Source of the DNA: Lachnospiraceae bacterium
Lineage (GTDB): Bacteria > Bacillota > Clostridia > Lachnospirales > Lachnospiraceae
NCBI GenBank assembly: GCA_029224965.1
Contig: JAQXVO010000030.1
Coordinates: 62,001-126,000, forward strand
Reading direction: 5' to 3'
Length of the DNA: 64,000 bases
Shown here: piece by piece, positions 35,304 through 44,489 of the stretch
How positions within the stretch are numbered: position 1 is the stretch's first letter
Layout: every line of letters starts with the position of its first letter
Position numbers and translations under genes: made by a program
The notes under the pieces: generated by a model
Seen by the model: the letters and a program-made list of their open reading frames with translations, nothing else
The model's database searches: none
Told to the model about the DNA's origin: nothing

Positions 35304-38300
35304 TTACTCCCTCCATCCCGCTTTGGAATCGATGTCACGGAATGTAAACCCTTTCAGACTGCTATCAAAACCGCAGACCGCCTTATAGGGACAGAAGTCA
35401 CAGCCCGTCTTGTCCGATAAACGGTAGGGTCTGGCCTCAATTTTACCTTCCGAAATCTTCTCGCCTTCCTCGCGGAGCAGATCACGGACATCAGATAAGA
35501 GCTTACGGAAGGTCTCCTCGGAAATCCGGTTGGCCTTGGACGGATAAACCGGAGAATTCCAGCTGGTTTTACCGGTTGGATTTTTATCCAGAGCCAGTAG
35601 TACCTTCTCATCAGAATTGGCCAGGCCGTCCCTTGCCACTTCCTTCAGCGTACTTTCAAGAATCTGTGCATTATCCCTGTCATCTTCCTTATCATTATCC
35701 ATGCCCTCGCTTTCTTCGATGACCGGATCCAGGACATGATAGAGATAGGCAGCTGCCGGAACGGACTCCTCTTGATAATTCTTCGCCTCTCCGGCAAGAG
35801 CCGCATCCATATAGACCAGAAGCTGGATCTGAAGACCTGCATAGACCTCCGGCGCGCTCAGCTTCTTCGTTCCCGACTTATAGTCAATGATCTTGACATA
35901 GACCTTGCCGTCTGCATTCATAATGTCAATCCGGTCGATCCGGCCGGTGAAGTGCATGACATCGCCATTGGACAGCTGGAAGGACAGATCCTTTGCAGAT
36001 GCAATCTCACTCAGACTTACTTCAAAGGCATCCGGCAGGAAGCTGCCCCGGCGGATCTGACTCCGAAGGAGGTCGACCGACCGCTGGAGAGTGTCCTTCA
36101 TGCCATTTAAGGTATAGCTGCTTCTGGCATCTTCCAGGAATTCCTGCTTCTGCATCTCGCTGAAAGACTGATCCATGCACCGGCTCAGGATCTCATCCGA
36201 GATCTCGTTTGTGACATTGGAAAAATCATACTCCTTATAATGAGGATCCGATTTCAGGGTGTCGGAATAGTGCTTCAAGACATCGTGGTAAAGATTTCCC
36301 ACATCCTTAGCATCCAGTTCATGCTCCTTCCGTTCCTTCAGATCCAGACCGAATTCCAGGAAATAGGAGTAAGGGCAGGCCGCATACTGCTCGATCTTGG
36401 TGACCGACCCGGAAAGATTCTTCCGGGACAGGAGCTGACCGGCCGCCTCGGAAAGCTTCTCCGGCTGGTGGAGATAGAAGGTCTGGGAGAGGATCCGCGA
36501 CAAGTCCTTCTTTCCATGCTTCTGATACCAGAGCATGAGGGCGGCCAGAGCCTTGTCCTCAGCTGTCAGTTTCCTGTCGGACTCTGAATGATTCTCTGTG
36601 TCATGGGTTACAGCCCTGGATTTTGCGGAAGATGCGGTCTCACCGGCTGTCTCGCCAGCCTTTTCTCGCTCAGCATTCTCGCTGTACTGGTCTTCCTTTC
36701 GCCGGGTCATCCAGTCCTGGAGGAAGTCCACGAGAACGGATTCGGCCGTCTCCGGGCTGGCTGCAAGGGTCAGCTTCTCGAAGACATCTGGCTTCTCGAT
36801 GGAAAGATCCGGGAAGATCTTTATAAACTCCCGGAAAATGTAGGCCGGCTTGCCGTCACTTCCATCCGGATTCTTGTCCGTTGTGGAAATATAGATCGCT
36901 TCCGAAGGCTTGGACAGCATGCGGAAGAGGTAAAAGCGCTGTTCATAGGACCTCTCCCGGGTGGTTTCCGACAGGCGGTAGCCATCCTCTGCCAGCATAT
37001 TTCGCTCGAGGTCAGAAAGAATGCCGCCCCGCTCTTCATTTTTGGGAAGCTGACCGTCATTGGCCCCCAAGAGAAAGAGGACCTTGATCTCCTCCAGTCT
37101 GGTTCTCGTGATATCGCCGAAGAGAACCCGGTCCCTGCTGGGCGGAATCCGGCCGACCCGGAAGGTCTCAAAGCCCGCATTCAGTATCTCCAGGAAATCC
37201 TCCAAAGAAAGCTTCTCACCCTCCAGGATGTCGGCCATCTTGTGAAGAAGGGACAGAAGCATGCCGAAGACCTCCCGGTCCTCTCTTGCTCTCCGGTCGT
37301 CGCCGGCTTTTTCAAAGGCATCGGCGGAGTTTTCGAGATAGATTCTGACCTTGAGCCGGTCCAGAAGATGAGAAATGGCCTTGGCCATGGGAAGAGGATC
37401 GCCGTCTGCGGTCTTCATTTCATCGAGGAAGGGAGTAAGAATAGACATGAGTTTTTCCCGGATCTCATTGATCTCTTCCAGGTCGTCCTCTGTCATATTT
37501 CCGGGCAGATAGGGGAAACGCTTTCCATAGGAGGATCTGCCCCGGATGCCCATGGCAAGGACATAGTTATCCAGAAGGTCCGTATCCTCCCGGCTCAGGA
37601 CCGGAATTCCGGACCGGAGCAGATGAAAGACGCTCCGGTAGGAGAAGTCCGTCATCTGAATCTCCAAAAGGCCCCGGATAAATTCCATGAGGGGATGACC
37701 ATCCAGAGAGGTCTTCCCGTCAATAAAGCAAGAGATCTGATAGCGGTCGAAAATCCGGGGAACCAGGTTCTGATAGGAGGCCAGATCCGGGCAGACGATA
37801 CCGAAATCCTGATAGTGATAGCCCTCCGTCCGGCAGAGCTCGCGGATTTTGGCCGCCGTGTACTCAAGCTCTCTCCTTCGATTGGGAAGGCTTAAGAGAT
37901 GGATTTCATGATCTGTATTTTTGGAATAAGGCTTGATCCGATGCTTCCCGTCCCCGGAAGCCGCCATGGTCTTCAGAAGATAGAATATCTCCCCGTCCTC
38001 CCGAAAACGATGGGAAGGATGGTCCGGGCAGAGAATGGGACTGGCCAGCATGGTATTGGTTTCTCTTGCGATCCTGATCAGCTCAGCGATTTCCCGCTTA
38101 CTCATGGCAAAGAGTTCGCTGTCTTCGGCTTCCCTGAGATAGTCCTGGCTGGGATCGATCGTGACAGTCACATAGACGTCCTTTGCCATAGCAAAGATCC
38201 GGTAGAGAAGCTTCTTCTGAACCGGAGTAAAGCCGGTAAAGTCATCGAAGGAAAAGACTGCATTCCTTGCGACCTGGCTTTGTTCGATCACATTGCAGAG

Positions 38301-38849
38301 AAGGTCCGGAATTTCCTCCCGGGTGATATAGTGGTCCTCAAGGAAGTCCAGAAAGCCCTGGTAGATGACCTGGATATCCTTCATCTTTTTCCCGAATTCC
38401 TGGGGAAAATCCGGAAGGTCCGCCATTTCATCCAGTGCCTCGACCGGTATATCATACTGCTGAAGCTCGGAAATCAGGGATTTTAATTCAGAAATATAGC
38501 CCGGCTTTTTCATCTGCCTGGAAAGAACGGTCAGCTGGTCTGCCTTCTTCTCAGCGACTCTTCGAAGGACCAGATTCTTTCCGACCTCTTCCAGGGTATC
38601 CGGCTTTTTCGTTCCCAGTTCATTAAAGATCCGATAGGACAGACGGGCGAAGGACAGGACTTCGATATTCCGGATGATATGATCCGGGTGAAGGCGGATC
38701 AGCTGCCTCTGGGTCGACAGGGTAAACTGCTCCGGCACAATGCAGAGAAAGCTCCGGTCCGGCTCCTTCATAGACTGCTGGATCAGCTCCTCATACATGC
38801 GATAGGATTTGCCGCTGCCCGGATTTCCCAGAATGAGATGTAATGCCAT
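35304..38849 (-). CDS. addB: AddB, ATP-dependent helicase/nuclease subunit B
   Basis: 1181 aa. N-terminal Walker A GNPGSGKS (8-15), inactivated-helicase core, and a C-terminal nuclease with the 4Fe-4S cysteines typical of AddB: CPYSYFLEFG plus CDFCPYKAVC near the end. VKIIDYKSGTKKL is the nuclease motif. It partners AddA, the next gene. Start: ATG 38849, preceded by GGAGGGGATC and giving the canonical MALHLILGNPGSGKS; upstream in-frame codons to 38963 are unconserved. An Asp/Glu/Ser-rich insert lies around 795-840. Confidence 0.97.
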   Translation of the reverse strand: MALHLILGNPGSGKSYRMYEELIQQSMKEPDRSFLCIVPEQFTLSTQRQLIRLHPDHIIRNIEVLSFARLSYRIFNELGTKKPDTLEEVGKNLVLRRVAEKKADQLTVLSRQMKKPGYISELKSLISELQQYDIPVEALDEMADLPDFPQEFGKKMKDIQVIYQGFLDFLEDHYITREEIPDLLCNVIEQSQVARNAVFSFDDFTGFTPVQKKLLYRIFAMAKDVYVTVTIDPSQDYLREAEDSELFAMSKREIAELIRIARETNTMLASPILCPDHPSHRFREDGEIFYLLKTMAASGDGKHRIKPYSKNTDHEIHLLSLPNRRRELEYTAAKIRELCRTEGYHYQDFGIVCPDLASYQNLVPRIFDRYQISCFIDGKTSLDGHPLMEFIRGLLEIQMTDFSYRSVFHLLRSGIPVLSREDTDLLDNYVLAMGIRGRSSYGKRFPYLPGNMTEDDLEEINEIREKLMSILTPFLDEMKTADGDPLPMAKAISHLLDRLKVRIYLENSADAFEKAGDDRRAREDREVFGMLLSLLHKMADILEGEKLSLEDFLEILNAGFETFRVGRIPPSRDRVLFGDITRTRLEEIKVLFLLGANDGQLPKNEERGGILSDLERNMLAEDGYRLSETTRERSYEQRFYLFRMLSKPSEAIYISTTDKNPDGSDGKPAYIFREFIKIFPDLSIEKPDVFEKLTLAASPETAESVLVDFLQDWMTRRKEDQYSENAEREKAGETAGETASSAKSRAVTHDTENHSESDRKLTAEDKALAALMLWYQKHGKKDLSRILSQTFYLHQPEKLSEAAGQLLSRKNLSGSVTKIEQYAACPYSYFLEFGLDLKERKEHELDAKDVGNLYHDVLKHYSDTLKSDPHYKEYDFSNVTNEISDEILSRCMDQSFSEMQKQEFLEDARSSYTLNGMKDTLQRSVDLLRSQIRRGSFLPDAFEVSLSEIASAKDLSFQLSNGDVMHFTGRIDRIDIMNADGKVYVKIIDYKSGTKKLSAPEVYAGLQIQLLVYMDAALAGEAKNYQEESVPAAAYLYHVLDPVIEESEGMDNDKEDDRDNAQILESTLKEVARDGLANSDEKVLLALDKNPTGKTSWNSPVYPSKANRISEETFRKLLSDVRDLLREEGEKISEGKIEARPYRLSDKTGCDFCPYKAVCGFDSSLKGFTFRDIDSKAGWRE

Positions 38850-38982
38850 ATGATCCCCTCCCCCGTCTCTTTCACTTTTCTGACTTGACTCTGCCCTTCT
38901 CCGGCTTACTTCATTAACCCCTGCATGCTCTTTCATGAAATGTTCATCCAGACAGAGCCACAAGCACGTCTCAGGACAAGAT

Positions 38983-40059
38983 TTACTCCTCCGACTCCAT
39001 GCGGGTCAGCTTCTTGGCCTGGTCCGCTGCCATCAGAGCATCAATAATCTCCTGCAGATCGCCGTCCATGACCTTGTCTAAGGTATAGAGCGTCAGATTG
39101 ATTCTGTGGTCTGTCACACGGCCCTGAGGAAAGTTATAGGTCCGGCATTTTTCGGACCGGTCGCCGGTACCGATCTGTGACAGCCGGGCATCCGATGCCT
39201 CCTTCTGCCGCTTCTGGAGCTCCAGATCATAGAGCTTGGTACGAAGGAGGGCGAAGGCCTTCTCCTTGTTCTGAAGCTGGGACTTCTCGGTCTGGCTGTA
39301 GATGACGATTCCGGTCGGATAATGGGTCAGACGAACCGCGGAATCGGTCGTATTGACGCACTGGCCTCCATTTCCCGATGCACGCATGACATCGATCCGG
39401 TAGTCCTTTTCATTGATCTCGATATCGAAGTCCTCGGCCTCCGGCATGACAGCGACCGTACAGGTCGAGGTATGGATCCGTCCGCCGGATTCGGTTGCCG
39501 GCACTCTCTGAACCCGGTGCACGCCGGATTCATATTTGAGGACCGAATAGGCCCCCTGGCCCTCCACCTTGAAATTGACCTTCTTCATGCCGCCGATACC
39601 GGTCTCCTCGCATTCGAGGAGCTCAGTCTTCCAGCCTCTCCGGTCGATATACTTCATGTACATGCGGTAGATCTCGGCTGCAAAAAGGGCAGCCTCGTCT
39701 CCACCGGCTCCGGCCCGGATTTCCATAATGACATTCTTATCATCGTTGGGATCCTTGGGCAGAAGAAGAATCTTCAGCTTTTTCTCCAGACTTTCCCGGT
39801 CGGAACGCGCCTGGGCCAGGTCCTCCTTGATGAGATCCCGCATTTCCTCGTCCTTCTCCTCGGACAGCATGGCAAGGGAATCCTCGATGGTCTTTCCTGC
39901 CTCCTTATAGGCCTTATAGGTCTCCACGATGGGGGTGATCTCCGCCTGCTCCTTCATCAGCTTCTGCAGACGTTTGGAGTCATTCGCCACCTCGGGCTCG
40001 CTCATCAGTTTCAGAATTTCCTCTGAACGCATGACAAGATCATCTAATCGTTCAAACAT
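38983..40059 (-). CDS. prfA: Peptide chain release factor 1
   Basis: 358 aa. GGQ at 231-233 for peptidyl-tRNA hydrolysis and PAT at 187-189, the RF1 codon-recognition tripeptide (UAA/UAG), identify RF1 rather than RF2. It is three bases downstream of prmC, the methyltransferase that modifies the GGQ glutamine. Confidence 0.98.
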   Translation of the reverse strand: MFERLDDLVMRSEEILKLMSEPEVANDSKRLQKLMKEQAEITPIVETYKAYKEAGKTIEDSLAMLSEEKDEEMRDLIKEDLAQARSDRESLEKKLKILLLPKDPNDDKNVIMEIRAGAGGDEAALFAAEIYRMYMKYIDRRGWKTELLECEETGIGGMKKVNFKVEGQGAYSVLKYESGVHRVQRVPATESGGRIHTSTCTVAVMPEAEDFDIEINEKDYRIDVMRASGNGGQCVNTTDSAVRLTHYPTGIVIYSQTEKSQLQNKEKAFALLRTKLYDLELQKRQKEASDARLSQIGTGDRSEKCRTYNFPQGRVTDHRINLTLYTLDKVMDGDLQEIIDALMAADQAKKLTRMESEE

Positions 40060-40062
40060 GGG

Positions 40063-41004
40063 TCAGTTACTCACTTTCTTTCCACAAACAACCCGGTCAT
40101 TTCCGGCCAGATCCTGAACTGTCCGGACTTGTGTAAATCCGGCTTTCTCCATCAGATCCCTTACCGCTTTGGCCTGGTCAAAACCAATCTCTAAATATAG
40201 GGCACCCCTCTCCTTTAACCTCTCATAGGCGTCCGGAATCAGGCGCCGGTAAATGGAAAGGCCGTCCTTTCCGCCGTCCAGGGCCAGGATCGGGTCGCCT
40301 GACCGGACTTCCGGCATGAGTCCCGGAATCACATCGGAAGGAATGTAGGGCGGATTGGAGACAATGAGGTCGTATAGGTCGTCCTCACCAGTCACTTTAG
40401 AAGCAGGATCCGACTGCTTTTTCTCCGGCTTTTCCTGTCCGTCCTCAGGAGATTCCATGAAATGAAAGAGATCTCCCTGGTGAAAGCGGACCCTGTCCTT
40501 AACCCCAAGCCGCTCTGCATTTTCCTCTGCAATGGCAAGTGCCTTTTCAGATAGATCGGACGCTTCGGCAGAAAGATCCGGGATCCGGTCTATATTTCTC
40601 AAAACCAGAGACAGGATAATACAGCCCGAGCCGGTGCAGATATCAAGGAGACGGATCTCGCCTGTCCGGCCGGTCCGACTCCGAAGGTCCTTCTCCGCTT
40701 CCATGACCAGGGTTTCCGTATCCTGGCGGGGAATCAGGACATCCTTCGAGACCTTGAATTCATATCCCATAAAGTCCTGAAAACCGGTCAGATGCTGGAG
40801 AGGCTCCCGGGCGGCCCGCCGGTCGATCAGGGCCAGATAGGCATCCTTGATCCCGTCTGCATCTTCCGATTCCTTCAGAATATAAGTCTGATAATCCATG
40901 CCGGAAGCATAGAATAAAAGCTCCCTGGCATCAAAATCGGGGTCCAAAACCCCATGCTCTCTCAGGCGGCGGGCACCCTCCTGGCGCAGTTCTCTGTAAT
41001 TCAA
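40063..41004 (-). CDS. prmC: Peptide chain release factor N(5)-glutamine methyltransferase
   Basis: 313 aa. N-terminal helical domain, SAM site LLDICTGSGCIILSL, and catalytic IVSNPPYIPSDV (NPPY). It methylates the GGQ glutamine of RF1/RF2. It forms a unit with prfA downstream and DUF1385 upstream. A short hydrophilic insert (PEKKQSDPASKVTGEDD) sits just before NPPY. Confidence 0.96.
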   Translation of the reverse strand: MNYRELRQEGARRLREHGVLDPDFDARELLFYASGMDYQTYILKESEDADGIKDAYLALIDRRAAREPLQHLTGFQDFMGYEFKVSKDVLIPRQDTETLVMEAEKDLRSRTGRTGEIRLLDICTGSGCIILSLVLRNIDRIPDLSAEASDLSEKALAIAEENAERLGVKDRVRFHQGDLFHFMESPEDGQEKPEKKQSDPASKVTGEDDLYDLIVSNPPYIPSDVIPGLMPEVRSGDPILALDGGKDGLSIYRRLIPDAYERLKERGALYLEIGFDQAKAVRDLMEKAGFTQVRTVQDLAGNDRVVCGKKVSN

Positions 41005-41097
41005 AATAACCTCTTTACATTTCAGCTAATCCCAGCTGAATCCGGCTCAGCTAAGGTCTGTTTTTCTTCGCAGGTTTCACTATCTTTTGAAAGGATG

Positions 41098-42030
41098 CTA
41101 AAATTCGTCTCTATGGGAATCCTGGAAAGTTTTCCAGTCGAAGACTGCTTCCACCGAAGCGATTCCCACCTCGATCATGTCATCGTCCGGCTCCCGAGTG
41201 GTCAGTCTCTGAAGGGCCAGGCCCGGCTTGCTTAAGAGATTGACCACAGGGTTCTCCGACCGGCCGGCCCAGCGGATGAATTCATAGGAGATTCCGGCCA
41301 CGACCGGAATCAAAGCCAGGCGTAGCAGGATCTGGACCAGCGGATTCGAGGACCGGATGAACATGAAGACGAAAATACTGATGATCATGACGATGAAAAT
41401 AAAACTGGTCCCGCAGCGCTTATGCAGGCGGGTGGACTTCTTTACATTTTCCACCGTCAGAGGCAGGCCGTTTTCCACGCAGTTGATACATTTATGCTCG
41501 GCCCCGTGATACATGAAGACCCTGCGGATATCCTCCATTCTGGAGATCAGTAAAATGTAGACCAGAAAGATCAGAACCCGAATCAGGCCTTCCAAGGCTG
41601 TGACCGCTAGCTGGCTTGGAATCAGCCGGCCCATGAGCTTGGACAGGCCATAGGGAAGTAGGAAGAAAACCAGGATGGCTACGACCAGAGAAAAGGCGAA
41701 GCTTCCCCAGAGTTCCCGGGATTCCATCTTCTTTCTCTCCTCTTCCGTGAGTTTGGCCTTTTTCGCCTTGGTTTCCTCGTCGTCCTCGAAGTAATTGGCC
41801 GAGGTCATCAGGGCGGAGATTCCGGTGATCAGGGAATAAATGAAGGAAACCATGCCGCGGATGATCGGAACCTTAAGCCAGGGATTCGCCGAATAATTGT
41901 CAGTCTTTTCATCAATATGAATGGTCTGATCCGGCAGACGGACAGCGACTGCGTATTTATCGCTTGACCGCATCATGACGCCTTCCATGACCGCCTGACC
42001 GCCGATTCCTGAATATACTTTTCCTGCCAC
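41098..42030 (-). CDS. DUF1385 family membrane protein
   Basis: 310 aa. Hallmark N terminus YSGIGGQAVMEGVMMRS, four or more hydrophobic helices, and YHGAEHKCINCVENG. DUF1385 genes commonly lie between rpmE and prmC/prfA in Firmicutes; the function is unknown, possibly metal-dependent because of the conserved His and Cys. Start: GTG 42030 with AAAGGA eight bases upstream, which gives the family's usual short N terminus; ATG 42048 has no ribosome binding site. Confidence 0.92.
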   Translation of the reverse strand: MAGKVYSGIGGQAVMEGVMMRSSDKYAVAVRLPDQTIHIDEKTDNYSANPWLKVPIIRGMVSFIYSLITGISALMTSANYFEDDEETKAKKAKLTEEERKKMESRELWGSFAFSLVVAILVFFLLPYGLSKLMGRLIPSQLAVTALEGLIRVLIFLVYILLISRMEDIRRVFMYHGAEHKCINCVENGLPLTVENVKKSTRLHKRCGTSFIFIVMIISIFVFMFIRSSNPLVQILLRLALIPVVAGISYEFIRWAGRSENPVVNLLSKPGLALQRLTTREPDDDMIEVGIASVEAVFDWKTFQDSHRDEF

Positions 42031-42087
42031 GATGCATTCCTTTCCCATAAACCGATTTTTGAAAACATGGCCATTTTTCCTGCTACT

Positions 42088-42116
42088 ATTCTAACACAGA
42101 TAATCTCCTGGTCCAA
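42088..42116 (-). promoter_or_regulatory. Promoter of the DUF1385-prmC-prfA unit
   Basis: Minus strand: TTGGAC (42116-42111), 17 bases, TAGAAT (42093-42088), just downstream of the rpmE terminator, giving the unit its own start. Confidence 0.65.
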
Positions 42117-42147
42117 AAAGCATTTGTCCTGATCAAAAAACGGGCTG

Positions 42148-42178
42148 AAAAAAGGGGTTGAGGAAAATCCTCAACCCC
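42148..42178 (-). terminator. Rho-independent terminator of rpmE
   Basis: Minus strand: GGGGTTGAGGA pairs with TCCTCAACCCC across three bases, 11 perfect pairs, followed by six T. Confidence 0.95.
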
Positions 42179-42202
42179 GATCGACCAGATGTTACGATCC
42201 AA

Positions 42203-42409
42203 TTATTTGTTATCGAAACCGTACTTCTTGTTGAACTGCTCGATACGTCCGCGAGCCTTGTTAGCCTTCTGCTGTCCGGTATAGAACGGATGGCACTTGG
42301 AGCAAACTTCGACGTGGATGTTTTCCTTGGTAGAACCGGTTACAAATGTGTTTCCACAGTTGCAAGTTACGGTTGCCTGATAGTAATCCGGATGGATTCC
42401 CTTACGCAT
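42203..42409 (-). CDS. rpmE: Ribosomal protein L31, zinc-binding form
   Basis: 68 aa, [20 protein letters not shown]; the CxC and CSKC cysteines mark the zinc-binding (C+) L31 type. ATG 42409 is chosen because AGAGGTG lies upstream; a GTG at 42418 is in frame. It has its own promoter and terminator and marks the last clear chromosomal gene before the ICE. Confidence 0.97.
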   Translation of the reverse strand: MRKGIHPDYYQATVTCNCGNTFVTGSTKENIHVEVCSKCHPFYTGQQKANKARGRIEQFNKKYGFDNK

Positions 42410-42476
42410 GACTTTCACCTCTTCTTATAAAAAATAAATTCATACTTCGTGCTGTACATCCCGAAACAGCTTTTTA

Positions 42477-42505
42477 AGTATATCACCATGATCTCTTGTC
42501 TGCAA
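42477..42505 (-). promoter_or_regulatory. Promoter of rpmE
   Basis: Minus strand: TTGCAG (42505-42500), 17 bases, TATACT (42482-42477). Because it is intact, the ICE boundary must lie to its right. Confidence 0.7.
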
Positions 42506-42583
42506 GTGGAAATTAACGTTTTTCCCTATTCACCTAAATTGCAAGTATTCTTGCGAGAGTTTTTTGTACTTATTCAGATACAA

Positions 42584-42835
42584 TCATCTGATACCCTGGG
42601 CATAGTCAGCATCATAGGGAGTGCCTGCTAAACGAATTTCTCGATACATGGCAGCACTCGTAGTACCGATGATCTGGGCGATGTAGTCGATCCGCTGACC
42701 ATCAGTAAGCATCTTCTGAATTTTGAGACGATCTGTATATGTAATGTAGTGCTTTTTCTTCTGCGGAACTTTCACGTCCGGAAACTTCTCATTAATCTCT
42801 TTCAGAAGTTCATCATCGATATCATTTTCGTACAT
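42584..42835 (-). CDS. Small HTH protein related to the IS30 transposase N-terminal domain
   Basis: 83 aa. After an acidic N terminus (MYENDIDDELLKEINEKF) comes YTDRLKIQKMLTDGQRIDYIAQIIGTTSAAMYREI, the HTH pattern of IS30-type transposase N termini, but with no catalytic domain. ATG 42835 follows AAGGAAGGTG. Its upstream region contains a perfect palindrome, so it may be a repressor binding there (inference). Confidence 0.65.
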   Translation of the reverse strand: MYENDIDDELLKEINEKFPDVKVPQKKKHYITYTDRLKIQKMLTDGQRIDYIAQIIGTTSAAMYREIRLAGTPYDADYAQGIR

Positions 42836-43022
42836 GAAATACACCTTCCTTCATATGTAAAAAGCCACCTGTTGAGCCTGCAAAGTTAATCTCGTTCTCC
42901 GTTCATTATGATTACAGATAAGTCTACGAAAGAAGTCATAATCATAAAGTTTGAGGAGCTGGCACCAGAAGTCTTAACTCTGTCCGTAAAAGCTCAAAAG
43001 GTAGCTTCTCTACAAAATATAC

Positions 43023-43039
43023 TACACCAAATTGGTGTA
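43023..43039. promoter_or_regulatory. 17-bp palindromic operator candidate
   Basis: TACACCAA, one base, TTGGTGTA; perfect dyad. Likely repressor site for the leftward small HTH gene or the RHH-transposase pair; the binding protein is unknown. Confidence 0.5.
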
Positions 43040-43078
43040 AATATCCGTACATTTTTTGTATTTCAAAAAAAAGATACG

Positions 43079-43101
43079 AAAAAAAGACCAACAAGAGTTG
43101 G
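43079..43101 (-). terminator. Short Rho-independent terminator after the IS30-type transposase
   Basis: Minus strand: CCAAC, loop of four, GTTGG, TC, then seven T, about 30 bases after the transposase stop codon. Confidence 0.7.
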
Positions 43102-43127
43102 CTAAGTAGACGTATGATATTCGGACG

Positions 43128-44216
43128 TTAAATGGCTAACAGTTCGGCCACTTTTTCCGTATTCAGATCATCGATCCGATTCAGTTCACGCAAAAACAGA
43201 TCGTCTGCTGATTTTCCGTGGAAGATCCGGCGAGGATAATGATTGATCCAGTTTTTTGCTTCCCGGATATCACTTTCGCTATACTGATCGATATCCGCTC
43301 CCTTCGGAACTTTCCGGCGAACCATTTTATTGATATTTTCGTTTGTTCCCCGTTCCCAGGAATGATACGCATGGCAATAGTAAAGGTCTGTTCGTTTGCC
43401 ATCCGAGATTTTTGACGTTTCCAAGCCTTTAACATCAGAAAATTCGACACCATTATCCATAGTGATCGTTTTGAAAAGTTTGGAAAAAGATTCTCCTAAA
43501 TGTTCTTCCAGCCAGTCGATCCGATCTACAACACTTGCAGCACCTTGATCTGGCATTTTATAGACAAGTTCTTTTCTGGTTTTCCGTTCGGAAAGGACCA
43601 GAAGGCAGCTCTTGGACACATTCTTTTTGCCTTTAACAGTATCCATCTCCCAATGGCCGAATTCCTCTCTCGCATTAATCGCATCCGGTCTTTGATCGAT
43701 GGAACGGCCTGCGGAGCGACGCTTCTGGACCGGATGTACCTTTTTTACATCCCTGGTCCGATGGCCTTTCACCGGGAGATCCTTATTGGAAATGGACAAA
43801 AAGAGATCCCGGTCAATATAGTTATAGAGCGTTCGGACACAAATTGTCGTTTCGAACGTTTCCCCACAGGTTTTGGAAGCATAGAGTGCTGCTTCCGGAC
43901 TGTAGCCTTTCTCTGAGATCATTTTTTCGAGAAATTCTGCGTACTTATGATCGTGCCCGATTTTAAGCTGCGTTCCACGATTCTCATTAAGTGTATCGTG
44001 TTTCAACTGACCAAGATCGGTAGAATACTTCGTACATTCGGTGAGATCAGAGTTAGTATGGGTATAGAATCCCCGTTTCAGTTCCCGATAAATGGTACTG
44101 ATGTGGAATCCCAAATAGTTCGCTATCTCCTTTACAGGCGTTCCGTTGTTATATAGTGCCTCCAGTTGAAGCCTGTCACTCCGATTTAGGGTTCGAAATT
44201 TTCTCTGTTTCTCCAT
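43128..44216 (-). CDS. IS30-family-type DDE transposase embedded in the ICE
   Basis: 362 aa. N-terminal HTH of the IS30 kind (LNRSDRLQLEALYNNG, EIANYLGFHISTIYREL), then an RNase H-like DDE domain: FGHWEMDTVKG (Asp192), ITMDNGVEF (Asp254) and SWERGTNEN (Glu). No terminal inverted repeats flank it, and its start lies inside the preceding RHH gene (41-bp overlap), unlike a free insertion sequence. It may be a co-opted transposase acting on the whole element or a decayed insertion. ATG 44216 is used; the ribosome binding site (AAGG, 11 bases upstream) is weak and TTG 44261 is an alternative. Confidence 0.85.
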   Translation of the reverse strand: MEKQRKFRTLNRSDRLQLEALYNNGTPVKEIANYLGFHISTIYRELKRGFYTHTNSDLTECTKYSTDLGQLKHDTLNENRGTQLKIGHDHKYAEFLEKMISEKGYSPEAALYASKTCGETFETTICVRTLYNYIDRDLFLSISNKDLPVKGHRTRDVKKVHPVQKRRSAGRSIDQRPDAINAREEFGHWEMDTVKGKKNVSKSCLLVLSERKTRKELVYKMPDQGAASVVDRIDWLEEHLGESFSKLFKTITMDNGVEFSDVKGLETSKISDGKRTDLYYCHAYHSWERGTNENINKMVRRKVPKGADIDQYSESDIREAKNWINHYPRRIFHGKSADDLFLRELNRIDDLNTEKVAELLAI

Positions 44217-44433
44217 CGCTATGTGGACCTTCTTCGTCGATTCGCTTGATTTTTTCTTCAACCGATTGGTAAAGGAATTCGTTTACGGAAAGTCCTAGTT
44301 TTTTCGCATATGTCTGAAGCCGTTCCCGTTCACCATTGTGGACACGGAACATCACACCTTCGTAATGCTCTTTAATATACTTCTCCTTCTTTTCCTCTCT
44401 GGCAGTTTTTTTTCTAGGTTTCTTACTTTCCAT
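44176..44433 (-). CDS. Ribbon-helix-helix DNA-binding protein
   Basis: 85 aa. A Lys/Arg-rich N terminus is followed by GVMFRVHNGERERLQTYAKKLGLSVNEFLYQSVEEKI, the Arc/CopG-type beta strand and two helices. The 3' end overlaps the transposase gene, so the two are probably translationally coupled. A consensus promoter stands directly upstream. Likely an autorepressor or an accessory DNA-bending partner of the transposase. Confidence 0.75.
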   Translation of the reverse strand: MESKKPRKKTAREEKKEKYIKEHYEGVMFRVHNGERERLQTYAKKLGLSVNEFLYQSVEEKIKRIDEEGPHSDGETEKISNPKSE

Positions 44434-44460
44434 TAGTTTTACCAATCCTTTTTGTGACGA

Positions 44461-44489
44461 ATTATACCACGGCTGTGTACTGATATCAA
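44461..44489 (-). promoter_or_regulatory. Promoter of the RHH-transposase pair
   Basis: Minus strand: TTGATA (44489-44484), 17 bases, TATAAT (44466-44461). The -35 box overlaps the stop of the VirD4-like gene. The spacer holds AGTACACA, matching one unit of the tandem operators found upstream of the DUF5688-like gene. Confidence 0.8.

Larger units (their letters stand above)
42836..43127. other. Gene-poor spacer with operator-like palindrome
   Basis: No coding region is supported. The palindrome TACACCAA-A-TTGGTGTA occupies 43023-43039, next to an AT-rich stretch with TATATT, where a leftward promoter for the small HTH gene could lie. Confidence 0.45.

Noticed and set aside
42908-43105. 65-codon plus-strand frame
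   Set aside because: No ribosome binding site at usable spacing, no family, and it runs through the operator palindrome and the terminator of the transposase gene.
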